A stretch of DNA of 64,000 nucleotides, taken from positions 62,001 to 126,000 of the forward strand of contig NZ_JACIDW010000008.1 in assembly GCF_014196505.1 (NCBI RefSeq), read 5' to 3'. The DNA is from Rhizobium metallidurans (GTDB taxonomy: Bacteria; Pseudomonadota; Alphaproteobacteria; Rhizobiales; Rhizobiaceae). Every line of letters starts with the position of its first letter. The first letter of the stretch is position 1. The position numbers were made by a program, and so were the translations under genes. A model generated the notes under the pieces. The model saw only the letters and a program-made list of their open reading frames with translations, did not search any database and was not told the origin of the DNA. Of the stretch, positions 17,483 to 25,132 are shown in pieces.

Positions 17483-18346
17483 TCAGCGGCTGGCCTCGCG
17501 GGGGTCGAGCAGGTCACGCAGCCCGTCGCCCAGCATGTTGAAGCCGAGGACGGCAAGCGCGATGGCGAGGCCGGGGAGAATGGCGAGCCAGGGGGCGAGA
17601 CCGAGGAAGGTCTGCGCATCGGCAAGCATCCGCCCCCAGCTCGGCGCCGGCGGGGCAAGGCCGAGACCGAGGAAGCTGAGGCCCGCTTCGGTGAGCACCG
17701 CGAGGCCAAGCTGGATGGTGACCTGGACGATGAGCTGGCTCATGATATTGGGCAGCACGTGGCGGAGCGAGATCGCCAGCCGCGTATTTCCTAGCGCGCG
17801 GGCGGCGAGCACGTAATCGCGGCTCCAGGCCTGCAGCGCGCTTGCCAGCGCAATACGGGCAAAGACCGGAATGAGGAAGGTGGCGATGGCGGCGATCGCC
17901 GTCAGCCGGCCGCCGCCGAGGAAGGCGCCGAGCATCATCGCAGAGAGGATGGGCGGGAGCGCGAAGATGACGTCGCAGACGCGCATCAGAAGCGTTTCGA
18001 AGATGCCGCGAAAGGCGGCCGCCGCGAGGCCGGCGATGGTGCCGAGCGTGCCGCCGATGGCGACGGCCACGACGGCTGTTGACAGCGAATTCCAGCAGCC
18101 GACCATCAGCATGGACAACACGTCGCGGCCGAACTGATCGGTGCCGAGAAGGCCGAAGCCGAAGGGCGGCTGCAGCTTGTGAATGATCTGCATCTTGGCC
18201 GGCGGCAGCGGCGTCCACACCAGCGACAGCAGCGCGGTGGCGACGAGGCAGGCGACGATTATGGCGCCGATGATGAGGTTGACGCGCTTGATGCCGCGCA
18301 TGCGGCGGCGGCCGATATTTGTTGCGGTGGAGACCAGGGGCGCCAA
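17483..18346 (-). CDS. DppC-like ABC permease
   Basis: 287 residues. Membrane helices include an N-terminal one (about 25-47) and a TMD with the coupling motif SRDYVLAARALGNTRLAISLRHVLPN (EAA loop). The N-terminal extension with GTDQFGRDVLSM is the OppC/DppC signature. A TTG start at 18346 is preferred because AGGGGA lies about 6 bases upstream and it directly follows the upstream permease stop; ATG 18301 is the alternative. Pairs with the DppB-like protein. Confidence 0.88.
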   Translation of the reverse strand: MAPLVSTATNIGRRRMRGIKRVNLIIGAIIVACLVATALLSLVWTPLPPAKMQIIHKLQPPFGFGLLGTDQFGRDVLSMLMVGCWNSLSTAVVAVAIGGTLGTIAGLAAAAFRGIFETLLMRVCDVIFALPPILSAMMLGAFLGGGRLTAIAAIATFLIPVFARIALASALQAWSRDYVLAARALGNTRLAISLRHVLPNIMSQLIVQVTIQLGLAVLTEAGLSFLGLGLAPPAPSWGRMLADAQTFLGLAPWLAILPGLAIALAVLGFNMLGDGLRDLLDPREASR

Positions 18347-18347
18347 C

Positions 18348-19295
18348 TCAGATCCCCTTTCTCAGACGCGGGTCGATCGCGAGATAGGAGAGATCGACCA
18401 GGAAGTTCATGAGAATGACGAGGCCGGCGAAGAACAGCACCACATCCTGCATGACGACGATATCGCGCTGCGACAGCGCCTGGTAGGCGAGACGTCCGAG
18501 GCCGGGGAGATTGAAGACATTCTCGACCAGGACTGCGCCTGCGACCAGGAAGGTGGCTTGCAGGCCGAGGATGGTGAGGATCGGCACCAGCGCGTTGGGC
18601 ACCGAATGGCGCCAGAGCACTCTGCCTGATGACAGGCCCTTGGCGCGGGCGGTACGGGTGAAATCCTCGTGCAGCGTGTCCAGCACCGCCGAGCGGGTGA
18701 CGCGGGTGAGCACGCCCGCCTGCGGCAGCGCCAGCGCGACCGCCGGCATCAGCAAGGCCTTCAGCGCCGGCCAGACGCCCGCGCTCCAGCCCGGAAAGCC
18801 ACCCGCCGGCATCAGCCCAAGCGTGGTCGAAAACAGGATGATCAACAGCAGCGCCACCCAGAAGGCGGGGACGGCGATGCTGACCTGCGAGAAGACGGCC
18901 GCGACCGCATCGACAATGCCGCCGCGCCTGGAGGCGGCGGTGACGCCAAGCGGGATGGCGATGACGACCGAGAGTAGGATGGCGATGAGGGCGAGCGGCA
19001 GGGTGACGGCGAGGCGCTCGAGAATGAGGCCGGCAACGGGGACGCCATACGTGTAGGAACGCCCGAGATCGCCGGTGAAGACGCCTGCCAGCCACTCGGC
19101 GTAGCGCACCATGAGCGACCGGTCGAGGCCGAGCTCCTGACGCAGCGCCGCCAGCGTTTCCGGCGAGGCCGAGGTACCGAGCATGATCGAGGCCGGGTCG
19201 CCGGGCAGCATGTCCATGACGGCGAAGATCAGCAGCGAGACCACGAGCAGCGTGACGACGAGGCCGGCGACGCGACGGAGCACGAGGGCTATCAT
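18348..19295 (-). CDS. DppB-like ABC permease
   Basis: 315 residues with an N-terminal helix (about 7-28) and the DppB pattern, including FTGDLGRSYTYGVPV and the EAA loop region HEDFTRTARAKGLSSGRVLWRHSVPN. Probable inner-membrane half of a peptide importer. Its start lies 630 bases from the substrate-binding gene across a repeat nest, so it may be under-expressed relative to the binding protein. No ATPase gene follows in the operon. Confidence 0.9.
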   Translation of the reverse strand: MIALVLRRVAGLVVTLLVVSLLIFAVMDMLPGDPASIMLGTSASPETLAALRQELGLDRSLMVRYAEWLAGVFTGDLGRSYTYGVPVAGLILERLAVTLPLALIAILLSVVIAIPLGVTAASRRGGIVDAVAAVFSQVSIAVPAFWVALLLIILFSTTLGLMPAGGFPGWSAGVWPALKALLMPAVALALPQAGVLTRVTRSAVLDTLHEDFTRTARAKGLSSGRVLWRHSVPNALVPILTILGLQATFLVAGAVLVENVFNLPGLGRLAYQALSQRDIVVMQDVVLFFAGLVILMNFLVDLSYLAIDPRLRKGI

Positions 19296-19349
19296 GCGGC
19301 GGCCCGCGGGGCTTTTGCGGGGCGACTGATGGTGACGCCAGCGCGTGTG

Positions 19350-19510
19350 GCCCCCTCATCCGACCCTTCGGGCCACTGACCGGGGTCGAGCCGCTGGTCT
19401 CGACCCGTCCTTCGGACCCCCGTCGGGGAGAAGGGAAGATGGAGCGAGCGGCCCGCTACGAGTCTCTTCTCCCCTACGGGGAGAAGGTGGCGGCAGCCGG
19501 ATGAGGGGGC
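19350..19510. repeat. Palindromic intergenic repeat, copy 1 (type A)
   Basis: Terminal inverted repeats GCCCCCTCATCCG and CGGATGAGGGGGC bound 161 bases. The inside shares long stretches with copy 2 (ACCCTTCGGGCCAC, GGGAAGATGGAGCGAGCGGCC, CGGGGAGAAGGTG). Copy 1 carries about 40 extra bases after GGGCCAC (GGTCGAG...CTCGACC palindrome). Resembles small non-coding palindromic repeats common in rhizobial genomes. Confidence 0.8.
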
Positions 19511-19530
19511 CGCAAGCTCGGTGGGCGCGA

Positions 19531-19682
19531 TACCCCCCTCTGTCCTGCCGGACATCTCCCCCACAAGGGGGGAGATCGAATCGTTGCAATGGCATCGCCG
19601 AACGTTGAGGTCGCAGCGAGCGGGTGAGCCGAGCCAATCTCCCCCCTTGTGGGGGAGATGCCCGGCAGGGCAGAGGGGGGTA
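19531..19682. repeat. Large inverted repeat (type B), 46-base arms
   Basis: Arms 19531-19576 and 19637-19682 are near-perfect reverse complements, with a run of C's, TCTG, GCCGG and CTCCCCC-ACAAGG-GGGGAG. They enclose a 60-base spacer. Each arm also contains its own small hairpin. As RNA this would form a very stable stem inside the ABC-transporter operon. Confidence 0.8.
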
Positions 19683-19721
19683 ATCTTGGCGGGGCCGTAA
19701 GTGGGGGACTCAGCGCGCGTA

Positions 19722-19846
19722 GCCCCCTCATCCGACCCTTCGGGCCACCTTCTCCCCGCGGGGGAGAAGGGAAGATGGAGCGAGCGGCCAACCCCGAGTC
19801 TCTTCTCCCCCGCGGGGAGAAGGTGCCGGCAGGCGGATGAGGGGGC
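19722..19846. repeat. Palindromic intergenic repeat, copy 2 (type A)
   Basis: Same 13-base terminal inverted repeats as copy 1, 125 bases long. It has two internal hairpins built on CTTCTCCCCGCGG and its complement. Flanking bases also match (CGCG(C/T)GT before, CGCAAGCTCG after both copies), so the repeated unit extends slightly beyond the terminal repeats. Confidence 0.8.
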
Positions 19847-19924
19847 CGCAAGCTCGATGGCTGCAGTCAGCCTTGCGCTTACCCTAACCTCTCCCTCTTC
19901 CACCACCACAAACCCTCCCGCCAC

Positions 19925-21457
19925 CTATTCGTCCCAGGAGACGTTGGTCAGCACATTGGACGGGATCGGCTCGTTTTCCCAGAGGCCTTTCAGCTTCTTG
20001 TCCCAGACGCCGAGCTTGGGCATGACGAAGAGGAAGAGGGCGGGGACGTCGTCGGCGAGGATGGTTTGCGCCTCGGCGTAGATCTTTGCCTGCTCGGCCG
20101 GATCGGTGGTTTGCTGGACCTTCTTCATCAGCGCATTGAAATCAGGGTTCTTGTAGTTGAAGTAGTAGGGATCGCGGGAATAGATGTCGATGTCCATCGG
20201 TTCGGCATGGGCGACGATGGTCATCTGGTAGGATCGGTCCTTCATCACGTCCTGGACCCACTTGGCCGGGAATTCGGTGGGCTCGATGGTCATGGTGACG
20301 CCGATTTCGGCGAGCATGGCCTGCATGACCTCGGCGCTGCGCGGCGCATAGGCCATCTGCGGCGACTTGATGGTGAAGCTGAAGCCATCGGGGTAGCCAG
20401 CTTCGGCGAGAAGCGCCTTGGCCTTTTCGGGATCGTAGGGCAGCTTGGCCGTCAGGTCGACATAGCCAGGGTCGTTCGGCGTGTAGTGGCTGCCGATCGG
20501 GGTGCCGAGGCCGGACCAGGCGCCTTCGATCACCGTCTTTCGGTCGATCGCCATCATCAATGCCTGGCGCACGCGCTTGTCGTCGAAGGGCTTTTCGGCA
20601 TTGTTCATGCCGGCCACGACCTTGAGCTCGGTGTTGCCGATCTTGGTCATCAGCCTGGCGTCGCCGTCGAAGGATGTCATCAGCTCGGGCGCGGCGAATT
20701 CGGGGATGGCATCGACGTCGCCGGATTTCAGCGCGGCTGCCTGCGCCTGAGGATCGGCGATGAAGCGGAAGGTGACCTTGTCGAGCTTGACCGACACGTC
20801 CTTGTTCCAATAGCCGGCGTTCTTTTCGAGCTCGACCTTGTCGCCCTTGGCCCAGCTGACGAACTTGAACGGGCCGGTGCCGACGGGCTTGGTCTTGTCG
20901 TCGGCGGCCGAGTTCGGAGCGACCATGACGGAGGCCGGCCAGCCCAGCCAGTAGAGCAGGCTGCCGGTGGGCTCGGAGAGGCGCAGCACCAGGGTGGCGG
21001 CGTCGGGGGTATCGATCGAAGAGATGGAGGCGAAGAAGCGCTTCTGCGGATTGACGGAATCCTTGCCGCGGGCGCGGTCGAGCGCGAACTTGGCGGTGGC
21101 CGAATCGAATACCTGCCCGTCATGGAAGGTGACGCCTTCGCGCAGCTTGAACGTATAGGTCAGTCCATCCGGCGAAATCTCCCAGCTTTTCGCCAGCTGC
21201 GGCTGCACCTTGCCGGCCTCGTCGATGGTCACCAGACCCTCGAAGACGTTTTGCCAGGTGACCTGGCCGATGGCGACGGGGGCGGCGATCGTCGGGTCGA
21301 GGCCCGTGGGTTCGATGGTCATGCCGAGGCTGAGCGTGGTCTTGGCGGCTTCGGCCGGCGTCAGGCTCAGCATCGCCAGTCCTGCCGACACGGCGACCCC
21401 AAGCGAAAGACGACGAACGAGGCGCGCGGAGGGCGCGAGCGAAAGCTTGATCATCAT
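19925..21457 (-). CDS. Periplasmic peptide-type ABC substrate-binding protein (family 5)
   Basis: 510 residues with a signal peptide (about 1-38, ending T-P-A-E-A-A) and the SBP_bac_5 fold: GLDPTIAAPVAIGQVTWQNVFEGLVT, WEISPDGLTYTFKLREGVTFHDG, and the C-terminal DVPALFLFVMPKLGVWDKKLKGL. Captures an oligopeptide-like ligand for the DppB/DppC pair downstream. Ribosome site AAGGGGA precedes the ATG. A LysR regulator lies 170 bases upstream on the same strand. Family 5 proteins also bind nickel, opines and glutathione, so the ligand is open. Confidence 0.92.
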   Translation of the reverse strand: MMIKLSLAPSARLVRRLSLGVAVSAGLAMLSLTPAEAAKTTLSLGMTIEPTGLDPTIAAPVAIGQVTWQNVFEGLVTIDEAGKVQPQLAKSWEISPDGLTYTFKLREGVTFHDGQVFDSATAKFALDRARGKDSVNPQKRFFASISSIDTPDAATLVLRLSEPTGSLLYWLGWPASVMVAPNSAADDKTKPVGTGPFKFVSWAKGDKVELEKNAGYWNKDVSVKLDKVTFRFIADPQAQAAALKSGDVDAIPEFAAPELMTSFDGDARLMTKIGNTELKVVAGMNNAEKPFDDKRVRQALMMAIDRKTVIEGAWSGLGTPIGSHYTPNDPGYVDLTAKLPYDPEKAKALLAEAGYPDGFSFTIKSPQMAYAPRSAEVMQAMLAEIGVTMTIEPTEFPAKWVQDVMKDRSYQMTIVAHAEPMDIDIYSRDPYYFNYKNPDFNALMKKVQQTTDPAEQAKIYAEAQTILADDVPALFLFVMPKLGVWDKKLKGLWENEPIPSNVLTNVSWDE

Positions 21458-21627
21458 GTCCCCTTCATGGCCGCCGCTTGCTGCAACTGGCCGATTGCCG
21501 ATAGAGTGTCATTGCGCCCGTGCACACACAATGACGATTTTGTGTGCTCAGTGTAGCCGAAAGAGCTACACAGGAATTTTCCCCCCGATGCAAGCCCAGA
21601 GCCGTCACCGGCGACCCTCGCATTCCC

Positions 21628-22545
21628 TCATTCCTTGCCGGCAGGCCCGCCGGCGCGTTCGCGCATGAACCGCTCGATGAAATCGAGAAGCTTGGAGGCG
21701 GCGAAGGATAGCTGGCGATCGGGCGCCACGCAGAGATCGACATGGGTGCGGATGGCGCTTCTCGGCGCCAGCGGCACGGCACGCAGCTGACCCGCCTCGA
21801 TCTCGCGGCGCACCGTCAGCGCCGGAAGCAGGGTGGCGGCGGCGCCGCTCAGCACCAGCTCCTTCAGCATTTCCAGCGAGCTGGTGACGAAGACGGCATC
21901 GAAGCTCAACCCCGCCTTTTCGAACAGCGCATCGAAGGCCTGGCGGAAGCCGAAGGACTGGTCGGGCAAGGCCAGTGGATAGTCGGCTATATCCTTGAGG
22001 CCGACCTCCTGCCGCTCGGCGGCCGGATGGCCTGTCGCGACGATCAGATCATAGGATATCTCGGAGCGCAGGCGGATCTTGGTGCCCGATACCGGCGGCG
22101 CGAAGAGGGTGACGGCGATATCGGCCTCGCCGCCATTGACCGCCTCGACGGCCTGACGGGCGCTCGATATCGTGACCTCGAAATGCAGCTTGGGATATTT
22201 GAGGCTGAACGCGGCCAGGGCCGGGGCCAGCAGATTGGCGACCGTGGCGCCATTGGCGTGGATGGCGACGCGGCCGGCCTGCAGGCCTTTCAGATCCTCG
22301 ATCAGCTGGCCGACGTGATCGAGCTCGCGCAGGGTGCGGCCGGCGCGGGCGGCCAGCAGCTCGCCTGCCGCCGTCAGCTTGACGCCGCGCGAACTGCGCT
22401 CCACCAGCGGCGCGCCGAAATGATATTCGAGGTTCTCGATCTGCCGGCTGATCGCTGTCGGCGCGACGTTCAGGTTCTCGGCGGCCTGGCGCATCGAATT
22501 GGTGCGGACCAGTTCGTCGAAATACATCAGGGCGCGTATCTGCAT
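21628..22545 (-). CDS. LysR-family regulator
   Basis: 305 residues. Winged-helix N-terminus with NSMRQAAENLNVAPTAISRQIENLE, then a LysR effector-binding domain (about 90-295). Ribosome site GGAG is 8-9 bases before ATG 22545. It sits between the P1 peptidase gene (41 bases upstream) and the peptide ABC operon (170 bases downstream), all on minus, and is the natural candidate to regulate either. The co-inducer is unknown. Confidence 0.92.
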   Translation of the reverse strand: MQIRALMYFDELVRTNSMRQAAENLNVAPTAISRQIENLEYHFGAPLVERSSRGVKLTAAGELLAARAGRTLRELDHVGQLIEDLKGLQAGRVAIHANGATVANLLAPALAAFSLKYPKLHFEVTISSARQAVEAVNGGEADIAVTLFAPPVSGTKIRLRSEISYDLIVATGHPAAERQEVGLKDIADYPLALPDQSFGFRQAFDALFEKAGLSFDAVFVTSSLEMLKELVLSGAAATLLPALTVRREIEAGQLRAVPLAPRSAIRTHVDLCVAPDRQLSFAASKLLDFIERFMRERAGGPAGKE

Positions 22546-22586
22546 CTCACCGTCTCCGCAATCGGACCATGCCCTTCTCTAAATGA

Positions 22587-23582
22587 TCACAGGCGATCGG
22601 CATAGCGGTCCCGCCATGCCGGCTGGGCGCCTTCCACGGCAAGTGCCGTCGCCCCGTAGACGCCGCGGGCTATGGCGCGGGCCATGACCAGGGTTGCGAG
22701 GTGGCAGAGTTCCAGAAATTCGGGCAGGCCGCCGAGCGGTCTGGCGCCGGTGGCAGCGGAGAAGATGGTGTCGCCATCGAGCGGCAGATGCGCCGGCAGC
22801 AAGGCGCGCGCGAAACCGTCATGGCCCATGACGGCGAGCCGATGGGCTTGCGCCTTGGTCAGCACCGCGTCCGTGACGATGGCGCCGATGGTCGTGGCCG
22901 TGGTGTTCATGCCCTTGAGGCGCATGGCGGTATCGCGCGCGTCGATCATCTCCGGCAGGCCGAGACCGCCGAATTCCTCGTCCTGTTCGAAGGGCGCCGA
23001 CCAGAAATGCGGTCCCTCGCCCACCGTGGCGGAACCGAGCGCATTGACGGCGACGATGGCGGCGATCGTGTGGCCAGCCGACGAACGGGCGCTGGCGGAG
23101 CCGAGGCCGCCCTTGACGGTGGCGGTGGTGGCGCCGGTGCCGGCGCCCACCGTTCCGAGCGGGAAATATCCCTTCGCGGCGGCGCGGAAGGCTTCGTAGC
23201 CGAGATCGCGATAGGGCGATTGCAGGCCCCAGTCCTTGTCGCCGCCATTCAGGAGGTCCATGAGGATCGCCTGCGGGACGATCGGCACGCGCTGGTTTCC
23301 AACGGGAAAGCCGCGTCCCATGGCGCGCAGGCCGGCCTGGACGCCGCCGGCGGCATCGAGGCCGAAGGCGGAGCCGCCGGACAGGACGAAGGCATCGACC
23401 TCGGTGACCGTCATGGCGGGATCGAGCAGCGCGGTGTCACGGCCGCCCGGCGCACCGCCGAGCACGACGCCGGAGGCGACCGCAGGCTTATCGAAGACGA
23501 TGGCGGTGACGCCGGAGCCCAAACCAAGATCCGTGGCGTGGCCGACGGAGAGGCCTTCGATGTCGGTGAGCAGATTGAGCAA
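22587..23582 (-). CDS. P1-family (DmpA-type, S58) peptidase
   Basis: 331 residues. N-terminal IEGLSVGHATD and A-F-V-L-S-G-G-S-A-F-G-L, and the central KGGLGSAS, are DmpA/P1 motifs. The Ser in G-L-G-S-A-S is at the autoprocessing and nucleophile position in the family. Members cleave N-terminal residues, including D-amino acids or beta-peptides. The start is a TTG with AAAGGA about 9 bases upstream; no good ATG fits. Same strand as the LysR and peptide ABC genes, suggesting a shared role in unusual peptide degradation. Confidence 0.85.
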   Translation of the reverse strand: MLNLLTDIEGLSVGHATDLGLGSGVTAIVFDKPAVASGVVLGGAPGGRDTALLDPAMTVTEVDAFVLSGGSAFGLDAAGGVQAGLRAMGRGFPVGNQRVPIVPQAILMDLLNGGDKDWGLQSPYRDLGYEAFRAAAKGYFPLGTVGAGTGATTATVKGGLGSASARSSAGHTIAAIVAVNALGSATVGEGPHFWSAPFEQDEEFGGLGLPEMIDARDTAMRLKGMNTTATTIGAIVTDAVLTKAQAHRLAVMGHDGFARALLPAHLPLDGDTIFSAATGARPLGGLPEFLELCHLATLVMARAIARGVYGATALAVEGAQPAWRDRYADRL

Positions 23583-23640
23583 GCGCGGCGTCCTTTCCTC
23601 GATACCGATCAGCAGGAGGCGATAGGACGATATGGGCGGC

Positions 23641-23680
23641 CAAAAAACAAGACCGGCCCCGCCTTGGGCGGGACCGGTCG
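23641..23680 (-). terminator. Intrinsic terminator of the 64-residue gene
   Basis: On minus: GACCGGTCCCGCC, loop CAAG, GCGGGGCCGGTC, then TTGTTTTTTG. A strong GC stem followed by a T-run. It lies 56 bases after the stop of the small gene and before the P1 peptidase gene, so it insulates the two. Confidence 0.85.
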
Positions 23681-23735
23681 GATATTCTCGAATTGTTTTC
23701 GCCCGGGCTTTTCAAGCCGGGATCGAACCATGCCC

Positions 23736-23930
23736 TCAGGCATGGATGGGTTTGGGATGACGGCGGGTCATCAGGTCGTGGATCGCGTGCTTGACCTCGG
23801 CCGGCGAACTGAAGTGCTGCTCGTCGAGATCGTGGACGTGATACTTCACGGCGATGAATTTCAGCCGGTTTTCATCCGGAATGACGATGCCAACGGGCAC
23901 GCCTGCGTATTCGATAACTTCTTTTTTCAT
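23736..23930 (-). CDS. Small conserved hypothetical protein (64 residues)
   Basis: MKKEVIEYAGVPVGIVIPDENRLKFIAVKYHVHDLDE... is a compact soluble sequence with mixed beta/alpha propensity and several His near the end. No function is recognised. It is a real gene by several signs: ribosome site AGGAG 8 bases before ATG, its own strong terminator downstream, and no overlap with other genes. Probably monocistronic and well expressed. I do not know a partner. Confidence 0.75.
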   Translation of the reverse strand: MKKEVIEYAGVPVGIVIPDENRLKFIAVKYHVHDLDEQHFSSPAEVKHAIHDLMTRRHPKPIHA

Positions 23931-24453
23931 GCATAGAACTCCTGCCGCGCGGAGTGCGTCGGCGATGGCGAATTGACTTGTCTTTTACCGTTTAAGGGGG
24001 GACGAAGGTCACATTCGACAGTTCGGGCGGGAGAGAGCGCCCGGACGGTCATTGCCAAGCACCGGGCGCATCAGGAGCGTGGCAAGAATTTCAAAGTCGT
24101 TCATGTCTCATTCCTTTCTTCCGCGTCGTGCTTGCTTCGGGCCCCGGGCATGCCGGGACCGGCGGTTGGTGTTCCGTATAATCTACTTTATTTGTAGAGA
24201 ATACATAACGGACTGTCGGAAACATATTCCGAAACGTGTCAAAATGTCGGCGATTAGGAAAATATCATTCCGCCAAAGCCGAATTCACGAGAAGACCATT
24301 AGCAGGTCTTTGTGCACTTGGTATGACGATACGGAACTCTCCGTCGCTCGCAGCCAGAGATAGGGAGTGCATCTGATTCCGGCAATGGGGCTTTTTATTA
24401 AAAGACGGTAAGCCTCGAAATGACCGAAATGGTTAACGGGCGTCAGAGGCCTG
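23931..24453. other. AT-richer intergenic region with one doubtful tiny ORF
   Basis: 523 bases between two minus-strand genes. It contains the promoter of the small 64-residue gene. GC content falls clearly in 24160-24420, with AT-rich tracts such as TATAATCTACTTTATTTGTAG. A possible 31-codon ORF lies at 24009-24104 on minus. A GC hairpin at about 24139-24160 lacks a T-run. No other gene seen. Confidence 0.5.
24009..24104 (-). CDS. Possible 31-residue small protein
   Basis: Begins MNDFEILATLLMRPVLG and ends SRPNCRM. Supported only by a good ribosome site (AAGGA, 7 bases before ATG) and by lying in a gap. No recognised family and no membrane helix strong enough to call. Could be chance. Confidence 0.25.
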   Translation of the reverse strand: MNDFEILATLLMRPVLGNDRPGALSRPNCRM

Positions 24454-25095
24454 TTAGCGCCTGAAAGTCAGGTGGATCGTGCCGCTGGGCGCGGTTTCCG
24501 ATGTGACCGTGTAACCCGCTTCCAGGCCACGCAAATCGTCCCACAGGCGGATGCCGCGCCCGAGAAGGATCGGCGTGATCGCGACATGAAGCCGATCGAC
24601 CAGCCCGGCTTTCAGAAAATCGCGCGCCACCGTCGGCCCGCCGCCGACGCGCACATCCTTGCCGTTGGCAGCCTTCGTCGCCCGCTCGAGCGCTTCCACG
24701 GGCGTGGCGCTCAGGAAATGGAACGTGGTGCCGCCGGCCATCTCGATCGACGGGCGCGCACTGTGCGTGAGCACGAAGACCGGGCAGCCGAAGGGCGGCT
24801 CGTCGCCCCACCATCCGCGCCAGTCCGGATCGTCGGGAAAATTATGCAGGCCGAACATGCCGGCGCCCATGATCTCGGCACCGATATTCTCGAAATAGGC
24901 CCGCGCGTAGTCATCGTCGAGGCCGGTGGTGCCGCTGTCGCTGGTGTCCTTGAACACCCGCTCGCGGAATGTCCGCGTGGCCATGTAAGCGCCCACGAGC
25001 CGTGGCCAGTCCTCGCCGAACGGGACTTCCGGCGTCTGGTCCGTGGTCGTGGCGAAACCATCCAGCGAGACCATCAGATCGATACGAACTGCCAT
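24454..25095 (-). CDS. Dihydrofolate-reductase-like (RibD C-terminal) oxidoreductase
   Basis: 213 residues with the RibD_C/DHFR-like fold: starts RIDLMVSLDGFAT, has the NADPH-loop-like segment KDVRVGGGPTVARDFLKAGLVDRLHVAITPILLG, and ends with a beta strand HLTFRR. Family members are NADPH-dependent reductases of mostly unknown substrate (YwjB/YyaP group). Not a housekeeping FolA. Ribosome site AAGGGAG before ATG 25095. 37 bases follow the fusion gene's stop, transcribed in the same direction. Confidence 0.85.
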   Translation of the reverse strand: MAVRIDLMVSLDGFATTTDQTPEVPFGEDWPRLVGAYMATRTFRERVFKDTSDSGTTGLDDDYARAYFENIGAEIMGAGMFGLHNFPDDPDWRGWWGDEPPFGCPVFVLTHSARPSIEMAGGTTFHFLSATPVEALERATKAANGKDVRVGGGPTVARDFLKAGLVDRLHVAITPILLGRGIRLWDDLRGLEAGYTVTSETAPSGTIHLTFRR

Positions 25096-25132
25096 CGCGC
25101 TCTCCCTTCGAGAAGCTATCCTCGGATAGCGG

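Noticed and set aside
19296..19924. Several open frames of 60-210 codons in the repeat nest
   Set aside because: They read through palindromic repeats and give Pro/Arg/Gly-rich sequence; not proteins.
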